A DNA stretch of 64,000 nt from Cinclus cinclus (lineage: Eukaryota; Chordata; Aves; Passeriformes; Cinclidae). The translations under genes and the position numbers were made by a program. Below are positions 12,464 to 23,652 of this stretch, piece by piece. Location of the stretch: assembly GCF_963662255.1 (NCBI RefSeq), contig NC_085046.1:142429762-142493761 (forward strand), written 5' to 3'. Below the pieces are notes generated by a model that was not told the origin of the DNA, searched no databases, and saw only the letters and a program-made list of their open reading frames with translations. Each line of letters starts with the position of its first letter. Position 1 is the stretch's first letter.

Positions 12464-12495
12464 CCTTGTATAAGTTCTACCTTGTATAAGTTCTT
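12464..12495. repeat. 16-bp direct tandem duplication
   Basis: CCTTGTATAAGTTCT is repeated head to tail with a 16-bp period; the second copy begins at 12480. It is a simple local duplication in otherwise unique DNA. Confidence 0.9.
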
Positions 12496-13980
12496 ATTCA
12501 TTTTCAGAGCAGTTATGGGATTTGTTAAGTACACTGTTGCTTTGTAATAATGGAGATATTTAAGGATACTTTTAAATTCTGGTGAGATGTCCAAAACCTT
12601 GATTTTCATTTTCTGTTCAGTTGCCTTTGGCATCTTACCTGTGCCTTTAGGAACTTTTTTCTCTTTGTGTCATTGAGCCTCTAATTTATCACAAACACTT
12701 TCATATAAATTACTTCATAGGAAAATTGTGTCTACTGGAAAGTCAAGTGCTGGTTACTATTTGCTTTTCCAGGCACATAAAAGGAATTTGATAAATAATT
12801 TTGTGAAAATAATTTTTTTTACAACAAAATGAGCGATTGGCATATTTCAGTATATTTATTAATCTATATTTTTACTTATTGACTTTTCTTGTGTTTAGAG
12901 GATGTACGAATACATGAGAAGAATCCTTCACTGATGTTCATAAAATTTACTTCTTACACTGTTTCTTATGTATGTTTAACACTACCGTATTTCTAATATA
13001 CATAATACTCCTTTCCAGTACAAACAGATTTCATAGAATTTTGCCCTGCATTCACATTTGATATTTTGGGATTTTCAATGAGATTGAACTTCATTTAACA
13101 TTGCATTTTACATCTCGTGACTATTTGCCTTTATGGAAATCAAGATGAAGTTAGTAGAGAAAGTTACCACTGTGATTTTGCAGCATTACAAGACTGCATC
13201 ACTAGAAATAGTTCTAAATGACCACACACAGTGCAGTGAGGCTGGAGAGGTGGCCAAATATTTGTAGCCATTCAGTATTTTCTAGCCATATGCTGGGACA
13301 CTAGCTTCTATTGTCCAAGAAGGAATTCTGTCACCTATTGAATAAAATGATGGTTTGCATTTGTTTATTGCTTGTCATGTAGAATTAGAGAGTGGATTAA
13401 TCTGCCGGTTGATGTAATTTGGGTGTTCTTTTGCATGCCACTGAAATGCAGCCACCTCTGGGGAGATGTGTGGCAGCTGTGTATAGCTTAGGGCATTGCA
13501 ATAGTGTGGGAAACAAGTGAAGAACTCTGATTTAGTGGCAACCTGGATTTTTTAACAGTTACTGCTCAATAAGTTCTTTGAAATGGTGACTTTACTGACA
13601 GTTGCAGCAGCTGCTGGACTCTTACAATCCCATAAGGAGAAAATTAGAAATATCTAATTCCCTCTTTATGTTTTGTTGTTACTGATTCAATACAACATCC
13701 AGCTATTGTTTGTTTGTTTATAAAATTAAAGACATAATAGAAATAAAATATTTAGAAAAATAAACTATTCTTAGCTACTAAGCAGACTCACACTTCATAG
13801 GTATACAGGTTTTTATTGCTTTCTATCTGCCAGCATTCTTAACGAAGTTTATCTGCTGCTTCTCTTTAGCTGCAGTTTTCATCTCTCACTGTTTCCACAA
13901 AACCTCAATCTGCCAATCAACCTGAGAAGATAGAAATTAGCAAAGTGTGATAAAAATCAATGGAACAAAATTATTTTCCA
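12496..13980. other. Non-coding, no gene seen
   Basis: AT-rich unique sequence with many stops in all frames. A short GTTTGTTTGTTTA run lies near 13708. No gene or RNA is recognised. Confidence 0.6.
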
Positions 13981-14011
13981 AAACAAAAAAACAAACAAAC
14001 AAACAAACACC
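13981..14011. repeat. (AAAC)n microsatellite
   Basis: AAAC/CAAA units after a short A-rich stretch, ending at ACACCC. A short tetranucleotide simple repeat. Confidence 0.9.
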
Positions 14012-16784
14012 CAAAAATGTAGTAGTAAATGCATCGTAATTTGACCCCTTGGAGTAAAAAATGTTTCAACAACCATTGTGTATGTTATTTTCCATAATAA
14101 CAATTAAAAGCAGCCATTTGTACTATGTATTGTAAAAGAGATGCATTCCTAGGGGTCTCAAGGATTAGATAAGGGTTGTTCTGCCTTGGGATGGAGTCCA
14201 GAGTTTGCAGCAGCTGCATGTGCTCACACATTCAACATCCAGAAAAGCTGGTGACAAAGAAAATTATTCAGAAAAGGTAGAGTGTCAAGAGGAGAGACAC
14301 CAGGGGGAACATTTTTGTAAATGTCCACTGGGATTTTGAATATTCAGTGGAAAGGTGCAGCAATTTCAACAGGTAAGACTGAGTGCCCTGTTCCACAGGA
14401 CTTTACAGTGATTTGGACTTCCTCCAGAGAGCACCACGATTTGCAAGCTGTGAGTCCATCTTCCCTTATTTGGAGCCAGCTGATCAAGATCTAACTCCTC
14501 ACCAGAAAACACTGGAGCCCAATCCCACTCTCTGCAGAGTCCCGTTATTTTTATAGAAAATTATGAAGCTCTACATTAACAAAATCAGACAGAATATAGA
14601 AGTCCAAGAGTTCAATCTGTATTTAGAAATAATTAATAACCTGCTGCACATTAAAATGTTCATAAAAGTTAATTCCTACCACATCTATAAGGAAAGAAAC
14701 TATAATTATATGAGTCTTATGAATGAGGAAACCAAGATATATTTTAGCTTATATGTCTCACTTAGCAAAAATTTCAAATGTCATAAGTAGCAGTAAATCC
14801 TAGAAATGCTTCCTAAATCTCTACACTGCTGCTTTGTGGTAGTGACCTTTGTTAATAATTTTGTAATAATTTGCTATGAAGAAAAATTTTCTGTGCATTT
14901 ATTGGTTTCCAACATAATAGTACTGAATAAAAATTGTGTGCATTTAAAACAAAGCTTAAAAATAAAGATTCCTTTACAATTTTAAAATAAATTATAATAT
15001 TAAGTATAAAAGCTGATGTCTTTCACTTTACATTGGTTCTAGAAGTGATCAGAAGAGTTCTATCTAAACTCCACACAATTAGACTTGAAGTTAATCCATC
15101 CTCCTGTAAGGGAAGAAATCACAATTGGCCAATTTAGAAGATGGAATGTTGCCACTGTAATCATTGTCTGATGCAAATCAAATAATAATTATTACTTAAA
15201 TGTGCTGAATAAAATCTCTATAGAGGATACACTTCATAAACTGTGTTTATTTTCATGTAGTTTCGGCACATATGATGTAGTAGCATCAGAAAAGCAGAGA
15301 TCATGAGACTGTGAAGAAAGCTATGTAGCAGTAGATTATTTTCACTGAAGGGTGAGTTTTACAGCCTTATTACTGTAATAAATTCCTAAGTTTTTTTTCT
15401 TTTGTCAAAGTTTTTTTAAAAAATAATGAAAAGAGAAAAAAAATTAAAGAGAATATTTTGGATATGTGAGCTCAGTGTGGCTGCAAAATGCACAGAAAGC
15501 TACTTTTGCAGTCATTGGCAGTATCAGAAGGCTGTCCTAGGACTGCTGTCCTCTTTTTGTGACACAACATTCTGCAGCAATGAAGTTTAACAGGAAACTT
15601 GTTCCCTTCTTCACACCTTCGTTGCGCCTTTCAGCTGTTGTGGGGTAGAACATAGAAAATTATGCTTTTGGGGAAAACACAGCACCCTAAAACTAAGTGT
15701 TCAGAGGAAAGCTTATCTAATGCACCTCCCTGTGCTTTTCTCCTCAGTGTAGAAAAAATACAACTGGCAACTGTATTTTTCAGTAGCACTTAAATCAAAG
15801 GATGGGAGAGAAGAACGGGAAAAAACATTGTCTAGTCAATGTTTTTGTTCTGTTTAGGATAACTTAGACAATTCTCTTTCTGTATTTTAAAACAAAAGCG
15901 ATCAAATAATAAAATTTAATTTCCTCTGCCTTTGTTTCATTCTCCACAAAACTCCTTTTTGCACTGAGATTTCAAAATATTCAGAGAGTTCTATGAAAAA
16001 TTCCCATGGCCAGTTTCCTCATTAATTAGCTTACAATTTTTCATGGATATCTGATATCTTTCAGACACTACCTTTGGGGAGAGTAAGTTGTTACAGGAGT
16101 GGCAAAAGGGAGATAGCAGATTTATAAGAAGAAGGATCTAAGCAGGCTGCTATACAAACATTTCAATTCCTCCACAGATGTTACCATATAATACATACCT
16201 ATTGGAAGAAATCCTGTTTCCACTGAACTCAGTAGTTTACTGTTAATTTCCAAGTGACTAATATTCTACCTAAGGAATTTTGAAATGGTTGTAAAAGTCT
16301 TATACAAGACTTTTTATGCATTTCTGGCCACACCACATCTTCATCCCTTCAACAACTCTTTGCTCCAGAATTCCTTACACCTTATTTATGTAGGATTGGT
16401 CCCTTTTGAAAGCAGGATTTTAGAGTACATGGACCACTACATTTTTGTCATAAGATCACTCTCAAAACTGTTTCATCAGCACCATGTAGGAAGCATTTCT
16501 TAGCCTCTGACAAAAAGACAATGGCCGTGAAGAGCTACTGTCATTGCTGGGATTTCATATTTCACTGATCTTTATCAGATTCAGACATTTTATCTAACCG
16601 TCTTCTCCTCTTATTCCCAGATCTTTAGCATTTCCCTTCTGTTTAATACAGACTAAAGTGTTTTTCTTTAATTTCTGGCTTGCCTTGTGTCCAAGGTGGA
16701 TTTCAGCAAAGTATTTCCCACCCATGTATCTGACAACCCTGGTTCCTTCTCTGTTACTTTCCCATCCCCCCCACAGCCTGCAGT
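14012..16784. other. Non-coding, no gene seen
   Basis: Very AT-rich around 14560-15250, with chance frames such as 14563-14790 and 16285-16503 that look like random translation. Nothing recognisable. Confidence 0.55.
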
Positions 16785-16960
16785 GCCTCCTAATGTAATA
16801 GTACCTTCAGATTTAACAAATGTGGTGTATGCTCCTTCTTCAAGGTCATTAATAAAAATCTTGAAGCATGCTGGGTCAAATTCCCATTACCACAGCACTT
16901 CCCTACAAAATGATGCATTTCTCTTTAAGTTATACCTCATTGAGTGCTCCTTTGCATTGC
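16785..16960 (-). mobile_element. Degraded CR1-like LINE fragment (tentative)
   Basis: On the plus strand, TTCAAGGTCATTAATAAAAA at about 16839-16858, continuing into a CTTGAAGCATGCTGGGTC-like stretch, resembles the reverse complement of the CR1 segment that reads CAGGTCATTAATAAAGATGTTGAACAGGACTGGGCC. The preceding ACCTTCAGATTTAACAAATG resembles the 'TATCATCTGCAAATTT' block of old amniote CR1 copies. The rest is too diverged to follow. It would be a minus-strand copy. A chance open frame (16687-16989, plus) covers it. Confidence 0.5.
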
Positions 16961-17689
16961 ACATCCACAGTGCTGAAGATGTGCTGTAGTGAAAAATCAC
17001 AGAAAACAATAGACTAGAATATTCTGATATCTTCGGTTTAAATAAGCTATATTTCAAAAGTTTCCTTGTACATTTGGAACTTGAAATGCAGGTGTACCAT
17101 ATCTTAGTAGACAGAGGAGACGTATTAATGGGTTTGGCAGAGCTTGGAAACTACAGACTGAGCCAACTGTTTGACTTTGGGGGAATGCCTAATGTTTTAT
17201 TAGCACTTCTGCTTCTTCTCAAGAGGAGTCAATGGTCTTTTGGGAGTTCTGATAAGAAAAGTCACTAATGGGATATTAGTGTTTGCAAGGAGGGAAATTA
17301 AAATCATTCTGTACCCCAAAAAGTTACTTTTTATACTTTTTATATGTGTATCTCAGGTTATTCTAACTTGTACCTCCAGTCATAAAAGGCATGAGGTATG
17401 AGGAGACTGTCAGGATAATGATATCCTCTTTCTCCCTAGGCACTTTGCTGACATATAAAGCAGTTCCAAATAGTTGACTTTACCTGGAATTTCTCACTAA
17501 GGTCAACCTCTTGTCAGATGGCTATTTTCTGAATGCAACCTAACAGAAAAACTTAATGACCTCTATTTACTTCAAGTAGAAATCCATCAAAGGGACAATT
17601 AGCTAATTTTAAGCATAAATTGGCTCCCTGGTGAGAAGCAAGCTTATAAATAAACCATTTCATTTGTTCACTGAACTAGACTGTCATGC
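16961..17689. other. Non-coding, no gene seen
   Basis: Unique sequence; one chance frame at 17074-17268. No gene, RNA or repeat is recognised. Confidence 0.55.
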
Positions 17690-18072
17690 AAGTGAAATTG
17701 CTGACAGAAACGCAGACAAATCGGCAAACTTTTCTTGCCTTAAGTGCCCTGAGAGGAGTTAGGGGAAGGAACCACGGGAAGAAGTTTCCTTTGCCACTGC
17801 AGGCAGACTCATCCCTGCTGTATCTGCACTGTTCTCCAGCGCAAGGCAGCCGAAGCTCTCTCTCCAGTGACTCTGTTAGCAGGCAGTACATGGTGCAGAC
17901 AGACACAGCTCCTCAGGTCTCTGTCCTACACATGAGCAATGTGGACATCGGCCCAGCGCAGCGGGGGAAGAGCAGGTCCGTGCTCACAGTCTGTGCAGAA
18001 TCCAAAAGTGTTTGTAAGAAAGTTGCGCTGTTGTCTCTTGGTTCTTCCTCTCTTGAATGTTCCTGTACATGA
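17690..18072 (+). other. CpG-enriched patch with 128-codon open frame
   Basis: I count about ten CpG dinucleotides between roughly 17700 and 18035, in sequence close to half G+C, while the surrounding kilobases have almost none. A plus-strand frame is open from ATG at 17686 to a stop at 18072 (128 codons), and two minus-strand frames (17676-17906 and 17913-18284) are open in the same patch. The plus-frame product has no signal peptide, membrane segment or domain that I recognise. It could be an unannotated promoter or first exon, an old exon, or a GC-richer repeat I cannot name. I do not call a gene. Confidence 0.35.
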
Positions 18073-18532
18073 GCACCTCTAGTCTTTGCTGAAATTGGTT
18101 TTCCAGTGTAAAACATTTTCCTGAGGAAGTGCTGGTTTCTGGCAGGGTCATTGTGCCTCAGTTCCCATGCAGGCACTTGGTAGGACCTTTCCAGAGGGGC
18201 AAACCAAAGAAGAAAGGTCCATATCTCAGGAGATTGCCTTATGGCACACACTGGGGGCTTTCTTCCTTTTTTCCAAACCAACATTCCTTGAAAGCAGCAT
18301 GTGCATCTTGCCAGTACTCATCCCCACGCTATTTCCACAATACTAGCTTTGTTTAAGTGAATACATGGCAATACCCTCAAGGTATTTAAGATGTGACAAA
18401 TAGGGCAAGAGAGAAAAGGAGGGATATTGCAGCTCTGTTTCCAATCCCATGAGATGTGGGGACTGAAAAAGTCTGAGGAGCTCTCAGTGCATTTTCAGGC
18501 AGAAAACAGGATGGACCTTTCCTAGGTCAGAT

Positions 18533-18559
18533 GGGGGGGAGAAGGGGGGGTCAGGAGGG
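18533..18559 (+). other. G-rich run, possible G-quadruplex
   Basis: Two runs of seven G's separated by AGAA, then TCAGGA and GGG. If the long runs are split, four G-tracts of three are available, so an intramolecular quadruplex is possible. It stands out in AT-rich DNA. Confidence 0.6.
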
Positions 18560-19776
18560 AAACTTTATAGCTGTCTTCACTCTATTTGAATGGTTTGCTC
18601 CAGTTTGCTGTGCTCAGTGCTATCAGACCAGAGATTAATTGTTTATAAAGAGAGCCAAGTAACTGCTAGAGGCAATAAAAAGAGGAAGAAAGAACAGATA
18701 CTTTAAATAGAATTTAATTACCTTCTTCTGCAGGTTGTTTTACTTTGCCAGATTAATACATAGCAACTTGTATAAATGCATGTGTGCTTGTGCATGGGAT
18801 GCTGCATGTGTAGTTAGATTGCATTTGTATACCCAGTTTGCTCTATTCTTTAATGCTGATTATCTTTGCTCATAGGAATATGCCATGACTAAATCAATGA
18901 ATCTCATCCAAACTAATCTGAAGAGATGTAACTGTTTGCACAGCTGGGTAATGAGAAGCTTCCATCTTCAGGTAGATTACCTGTGTTCAGAGGATTTTTG
19001 GAACCTTCATCATTCTGTGAAAAAATGGCAGAAAATTTCAAAATGTGACACTTGGCTATGGTCTTTCATACTTGCTAAATGATGGGAAGATCTGTTCATG
19101 CTGAAGATTTCTCCCAGAAACTTTACCTTGATGGGGCTTTATAGGGTCTCACCTGACACACTAATGTATTTAGGCCTGATTTAAAATCTTGTGACTCATG
19201 TATTTTGAACTATTGAAGAATCCGATAATTTTCACTGGAACACTGAAACCTTTGGAATATTCACACAGAAGAATGCACTACAAAAACTCAATATACAATT
19301 TTTGCCCCAGAGAAGTCAAGCATAAAATCTTAGCTTTACCACAGCTTAGTTGCCTACTGTCTCATTAACTACCCATAAATGCTCTTTATTTCATATATAT
19401 ATGTATATAATCTCCACAGAAGTTTGTCCTGGAGAGAAGGGAGACTGAGAAGACTGAGGAACATCTGTCCTAATATCACTGAGATATTTCTAGCAGAGGC
19501 AGGATAGTTTTCCTTTCTTTAAATTTCTGTACAATCTGAGTTGATATATGCCATAAATGAAATTATAATAGCCATTCTCCAGAAGTTACAGATGTGGAAG
19601 TATAAATCAATAAATACAATTAATTCAATCCTTAACCAACTCACATCAGACCTGCAGTTAATGGACTTACCTCCATTTACAAACCGTTTAAAGACACAAA
19701 AACCCACAAGAAACATTGTCAAGGATTATTTTCTTTCCATTTAAACTTAGTGTTTAGAAAAGAAAGTCTGCTACAG

Positions 19777-19793
19777 AAAAAAAAAAAAAGGGG
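19777..19793. repeat. A13-G4 homopolymer junction
   Basis: Thirteen A's followed at once by four G's. No transposon body is seen upstream, so it is not called as a retroposed tail. Confidence 0.9.
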
Positions 19794-21448
19794 CTAAGAA
19801 TAGATCCTAAAGTATGTTTGGTAGAAGAAGACTCATGCTCCCAGTATTTTGTGGAGAACCACAGCTGTGGGTCAGCACACATTCCCATAAAATGGTTATC
19901 AGATGCAAGCATGAAGTTTCCCAGCAGTACTCTGTGGTTCAGTTAGCAGCTAGCAATTCTCACCACACAGCTGAAGTCATTTCCCTGGGTTTGCCCTAGT
20001 TTTTTAAACAACATGAAACACACCGCAAAGTCTGGAAAGCTGAGAAGATAATTCTTGAAGCCAATGCTTGGTTTGGGAAAGCTATAGGAGGGAGAATGTG
20101 CACGAGGCGTACAGGCACATCCTGTCTTGTAGTGTATCTTCATTGCAACAAAAGGAAAAGTTGTTTTCAGTTATTTTTCCAAGGTTAGACCACACACCAC
20201 CCTCTTCCCAGCTTGCAAATTTTATCTCTTACTCCCTGCAGGAAGGAATGGCTGAGATACTCATATCAAAGCTGCAGGCTAGGGTCGAAGCAAGTGTCAC
20301 TGATGAGATGTTCCCAGCATTTAGAGCCATCCCCCATTTTGGGGGAAAGAAAACCCATCTGTCTTCTGTTTCCCTTTACTGGATGATTTGATCATGCCTT
20401 AGAAGGGTAACACTTCAAGAGTGCTGAGTGAAGATGAGTGCCAGCTATTCCATGTGGTTGTCTTGGACCCTTCCACAACGTTGAATCTGAACTGAAATCA
20501 AACACAAGTACTTTCAAAGTTGCTTTGTCAAAATAATGTGTCCTGTAGATGGGAAACCAGCCAGGTGAACCAACTATTTCAGCTTATAGTGATGGAAAAA
20601 AAATTATAAATATTTTTAAAGATTCTGTTTGCAGTACAAATGAAGATGCATGTTGGTTTTTTGGAGTGCTTTTGCTGCTTTAGGTATTCATTGGCATGGC
20701 TATTCCCAGTACATGCTCATGCAGGAAATGCTAAAATTGCAGTTTCTTCTGTGTTACCTTCCATAGGAGTTGCTGAGTCTACTCTTAGGGTGGTCTTTCA
20801 TGGGAAGTATAGTGCCACTACTGTGAATTAACTGTGAGTTACAGAGAAAAGTAGGGGGGAAAAGGCATTTTCTTGAATTTTGGCATCAGAGATGGCTTAT
20901 TCCTCCATCTGGTCTTCCCTGACTTTGTCTCTGGTCAGCAAAGACAGAACAACATCCCTGGTAGACAGTTCAGAGCACCTAAATCTAACATCTGCTAAAA
21001 AACACCTTCTGGAACAGTCTCTGATTTGATGCATTAACTATAGAGGGAGAAAAGGCAGTTATATCTGGTAATGTCAATGCCTCCTGACCAGTGGTGTTAA
21101 TCGAAGGAAAATCCATGAATGGAAGAAAAGATCACTCACAATTCCTTCTGTTTTCTTTGTACACCTCAGTTTCACCTATCACAGCACATGGATGCCACTT
21201 ACAGCTGAACTGTGGGGCCCCTGATGTTCATCATGATGAGGCAAATATTTAGATTCATTTGCCAGATTCGACCTCCAAACCACCACAGAACAGAGATGCT
21301 CCAGATTGTTTTTCATGTTCGATGCAGTATTATTAAATCTCTTGGCATACATGAAGATAGGAATTGTCATTACAATGTGAATCTGAAGATCATGCAGGAA
21401 GGCTATGGGACCTGATAGGAAATTATGATCTGAGAAACCATTTAGAAG

Positions 21449-21453
21449 GCTAG
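21449..21453. repeat. Target-site duplication, left copy
   Basis: GCTAG immediately left of the solo LTR, repeated exactly at 22139-22143. A 5-bp duplication is consistent with retroviral integration. Confidence 0.9.
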
Positions 21454-22138
21454 TGTCCTAGTTTGAAAGATAGGTATTTGCTAAGAAAGGCAGAAACCTC
21501 CCTTTGAAATGAAAAATGTGATTCCTCCTCCCTACAAATTATTATAATTTTGGGATTAAGGGAGCTCTCAGGCAAAGATATGGGGGTAGGAATAACAGTT
21601 CTTTACTAGTATATCTAACAAGACAAACAAGAACAACAGCAGCTATGAAATTACCCACAAACAGAACAGTAACTCAGTCCCAGTGTTTTTTGGCTGCAGG
21701 CACCTTTTCCCGGAGCTGCAGTTCCCGGTGCTGGGGGCGGGCGGGTCCCGCAGAGCCGCAGGAGGGCTGGGGGTGATGGCAGAGCTGTCCCAGGGGGAGA
21801 GAGAGATGGAGAGAGAGCCCTCCGCTCACGGTGTGGGTCCCAGTGCTCAGCAGAGTGCTGGATGGTGGCAGGTTACAGTGAGAAGACAACAGGGCAGGGT
21901 CTGACAGCAGTGAGGATGGCAGGGATGGAGCTGAGGTGTCGATCGTCCTTCTCGTCCAAACTCGGGAGGAAATGGGCCGAGCCAGAGCCTTCTGTTTCCT
22001 CTTCTGGATGTTTGGATATCGAGGGGTTTCCCTCTTCCCTCCCCTCCCCCTTGTCACCAGGGCCCAGTCAACAGGTATCTTAGCATGACAATGGGGAAAA
22101 TTCCACAGAGGGAAAAGGGAAAGAACCAACCCCCAACA
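21454..22138 (-). mobile_element. Solo LTR of an endogenous retrovirus (passerine ERV type)
   Basis: A 685-bp element bounded by TG...CA, flanked on both sides by the same 5-bp GCTAG duplication. There is no internal gag, pol or env sequence, so it is a solo LTR left by recombination between two LTRs. Read on the minus strand it begins TGTTGGGGGTTGG at 22138 and ends CAAACTAGGACA at 21454. The minus orientation is inferred from an AGTAAA hexamer (plus-strand TTTACT at 21602-21607) followed by a short AT-rich U5-like end, with a GC- and CpG-rich middle (about 21700-21980) that would be the U3/R regulatory part. The terminal pattern agrees with a class of zebra-finch-type ERV LTRs I remember; I do not assign a Repbase name. 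A 151-codon minus open frame (21674-22129) is inside the LTR and not a gene. Confidence 0.9.
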
Positions 22139-22143
22139 GCTAG
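22139..22143. repeat. Target-site duplication, right copy
   Basis: GCTAG immediately right of the LTR, identical to 21449-21453. The lack of any mismatch suggests that neither copy has mutated since insertion. Confidence 0.9.
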
Positions 22144-23583
22144 AATATTTAAATATTATATAAAGTGTTCTTTCAAAATGAGAAAAATGAAAAATAGGGT
22201 ATTAGAAGTACAAATCTTACATGCCTATCCCAACCCCTCTCCTGCTTTGTGACCACAGGCACACTTGTGTATTTCCCTCATTTTCTAAACAAAATCAACA
22301 ATAAAAAGTTGTTATTATTATCTAGCTCCTAGGTAACATTTTTATCCATCAATCTCAAATGACATTGCTAACAAGGTTTTGTTTTCTAGATTTGGGGCAG
22401 GGACTGTGCAGAGATTAACAAAGGACTTGTCCAGCCTCCCTATCAGATTGAATTGGAGCAGCAGACTCTTCTACTTCTTAGTTTACTCCTGTACCTGCTG
22501 AGTCCTACTTTGCAAATTTGTCACTAACCACAGTGGGCTCTAAACTAAGCAATCAAAGTTTGAGGAGCCTACTCATTCTCAGTTGAAAGAAATGATGTAC
22601 ACTAAGTGCATAGTAAATATTTTATGCATCATCTCCATAAGACACCAAAGATTAGTATTTCATTGCTCAAAATACAGGTAAGAGAATTTGCTTGACAGAA
22701 AAATGTTGCTTTCGTGACTATTTTTTATAGCTGGTCAGCAAATGGATTTTCTACCCAAGGGGAAAATAGAAGCAAAGCAGAATCTTGCAAAATTCATTTA
22801 CAGAATAACATGCAAAAAAATCGGTGCTCACTTCAGGTCAAAGAAAAACCTTTATTTCGATAAACTGATAATATTATCTCAGACAGACATTTTATTTGTC
22901 CTTTTTAAACAAGAAAATCAACTTTTAAGATTTTTAATCTATTTAAAAATAAATATAAAAATCAGTAAGATTTCCAAATTGTTCAGTCATTATGGACAGA
23001 AAAAAATTCTTTTTCTGAGGTGAATTTTCCAACTATTTTCTTCTCCAGTCTTCCCATTTTAAGTGTAAATGTTTATTCTGTAGTGCGGTCTTTTAACTGC
23101 TCTAAATACTTCAGACCTTTGACAGCAGTTCCTACGTTACTGTTTTAAACCATTCCATACTTTTACAATTAGCATCCTAACCTTTTCTTATCAAGGCATT
23201 GTAATGATTTACTTAGCTCTAGTTAATAAGATACTTTTGTTCATATTTGTATTTCAGGATTTTTTGCTAATTTAGTTTCTGTTTAACAGTAATACTTCTA
23301 AGTGGATCCAAATACTTTAATGTGGTTTATTTGGGCTTGGTATCAACAACAATGTAGCACTGACTCAAAAGTTAACAGAAGTAAGCTAAACGTTTTTAAG
23401 GAATAAACTATTCGGTGAAGTAGAATTCTTCTGATGACAGCAATGGAATTCCTTCCAGATCTTCTGGAGCAAAACTGGTACAATAGGAACCTTCAGAGTT
23501 TTTTGATTGAATTTCAGAAATTTTACCAAAAAATGATAATGGGAAAATCCTACCTGCCTAACCATTCAGCTGGTATTCCTGTG
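22144..23583. other. Non-coding, no gene seen
   Basis: Unique AT-rich sequence. A 93-codon frame at 22742-23023 is lysine/isoleucine-rich, as expected from AT bias, and is not called as a gene. Confidence 0.55.
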
Positions 23584-23637
<54 letters not shown>

Positions 23638-23652
23638 GACAGACAGACAGAT
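23584..23652. repeat. Compound (GATA)n-(GACA)n microsatellite
   Basis: About twelve TAGA/GATA units with one interruption (AGATAAATAG near 23621), changing to GACA units from about 23636. This is the classical Bkm-type GATA/GACA arrangement. It is likely to vary in length. Confidence 0.96.

Larger units (their letters stand above)
18073..21448. other. Non-coding, no gene seen
   Basis: Unique AT-rich sequence apart from a G-run motif and a poly(A) run listed separately. Chance open frames of 60-107 codons (for example 20068-20391) resemble no known protein. A short alternating AT run lies near 19393-19408. Confidence 0.5.

Noticed and set aside
21674..22129. 151-codon minus-strand frame
   Set aside because: It lies wholly inside the solo LTR and has no retroviral or host protein similarity. 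The openness comes from the GC-rich LTR middle.
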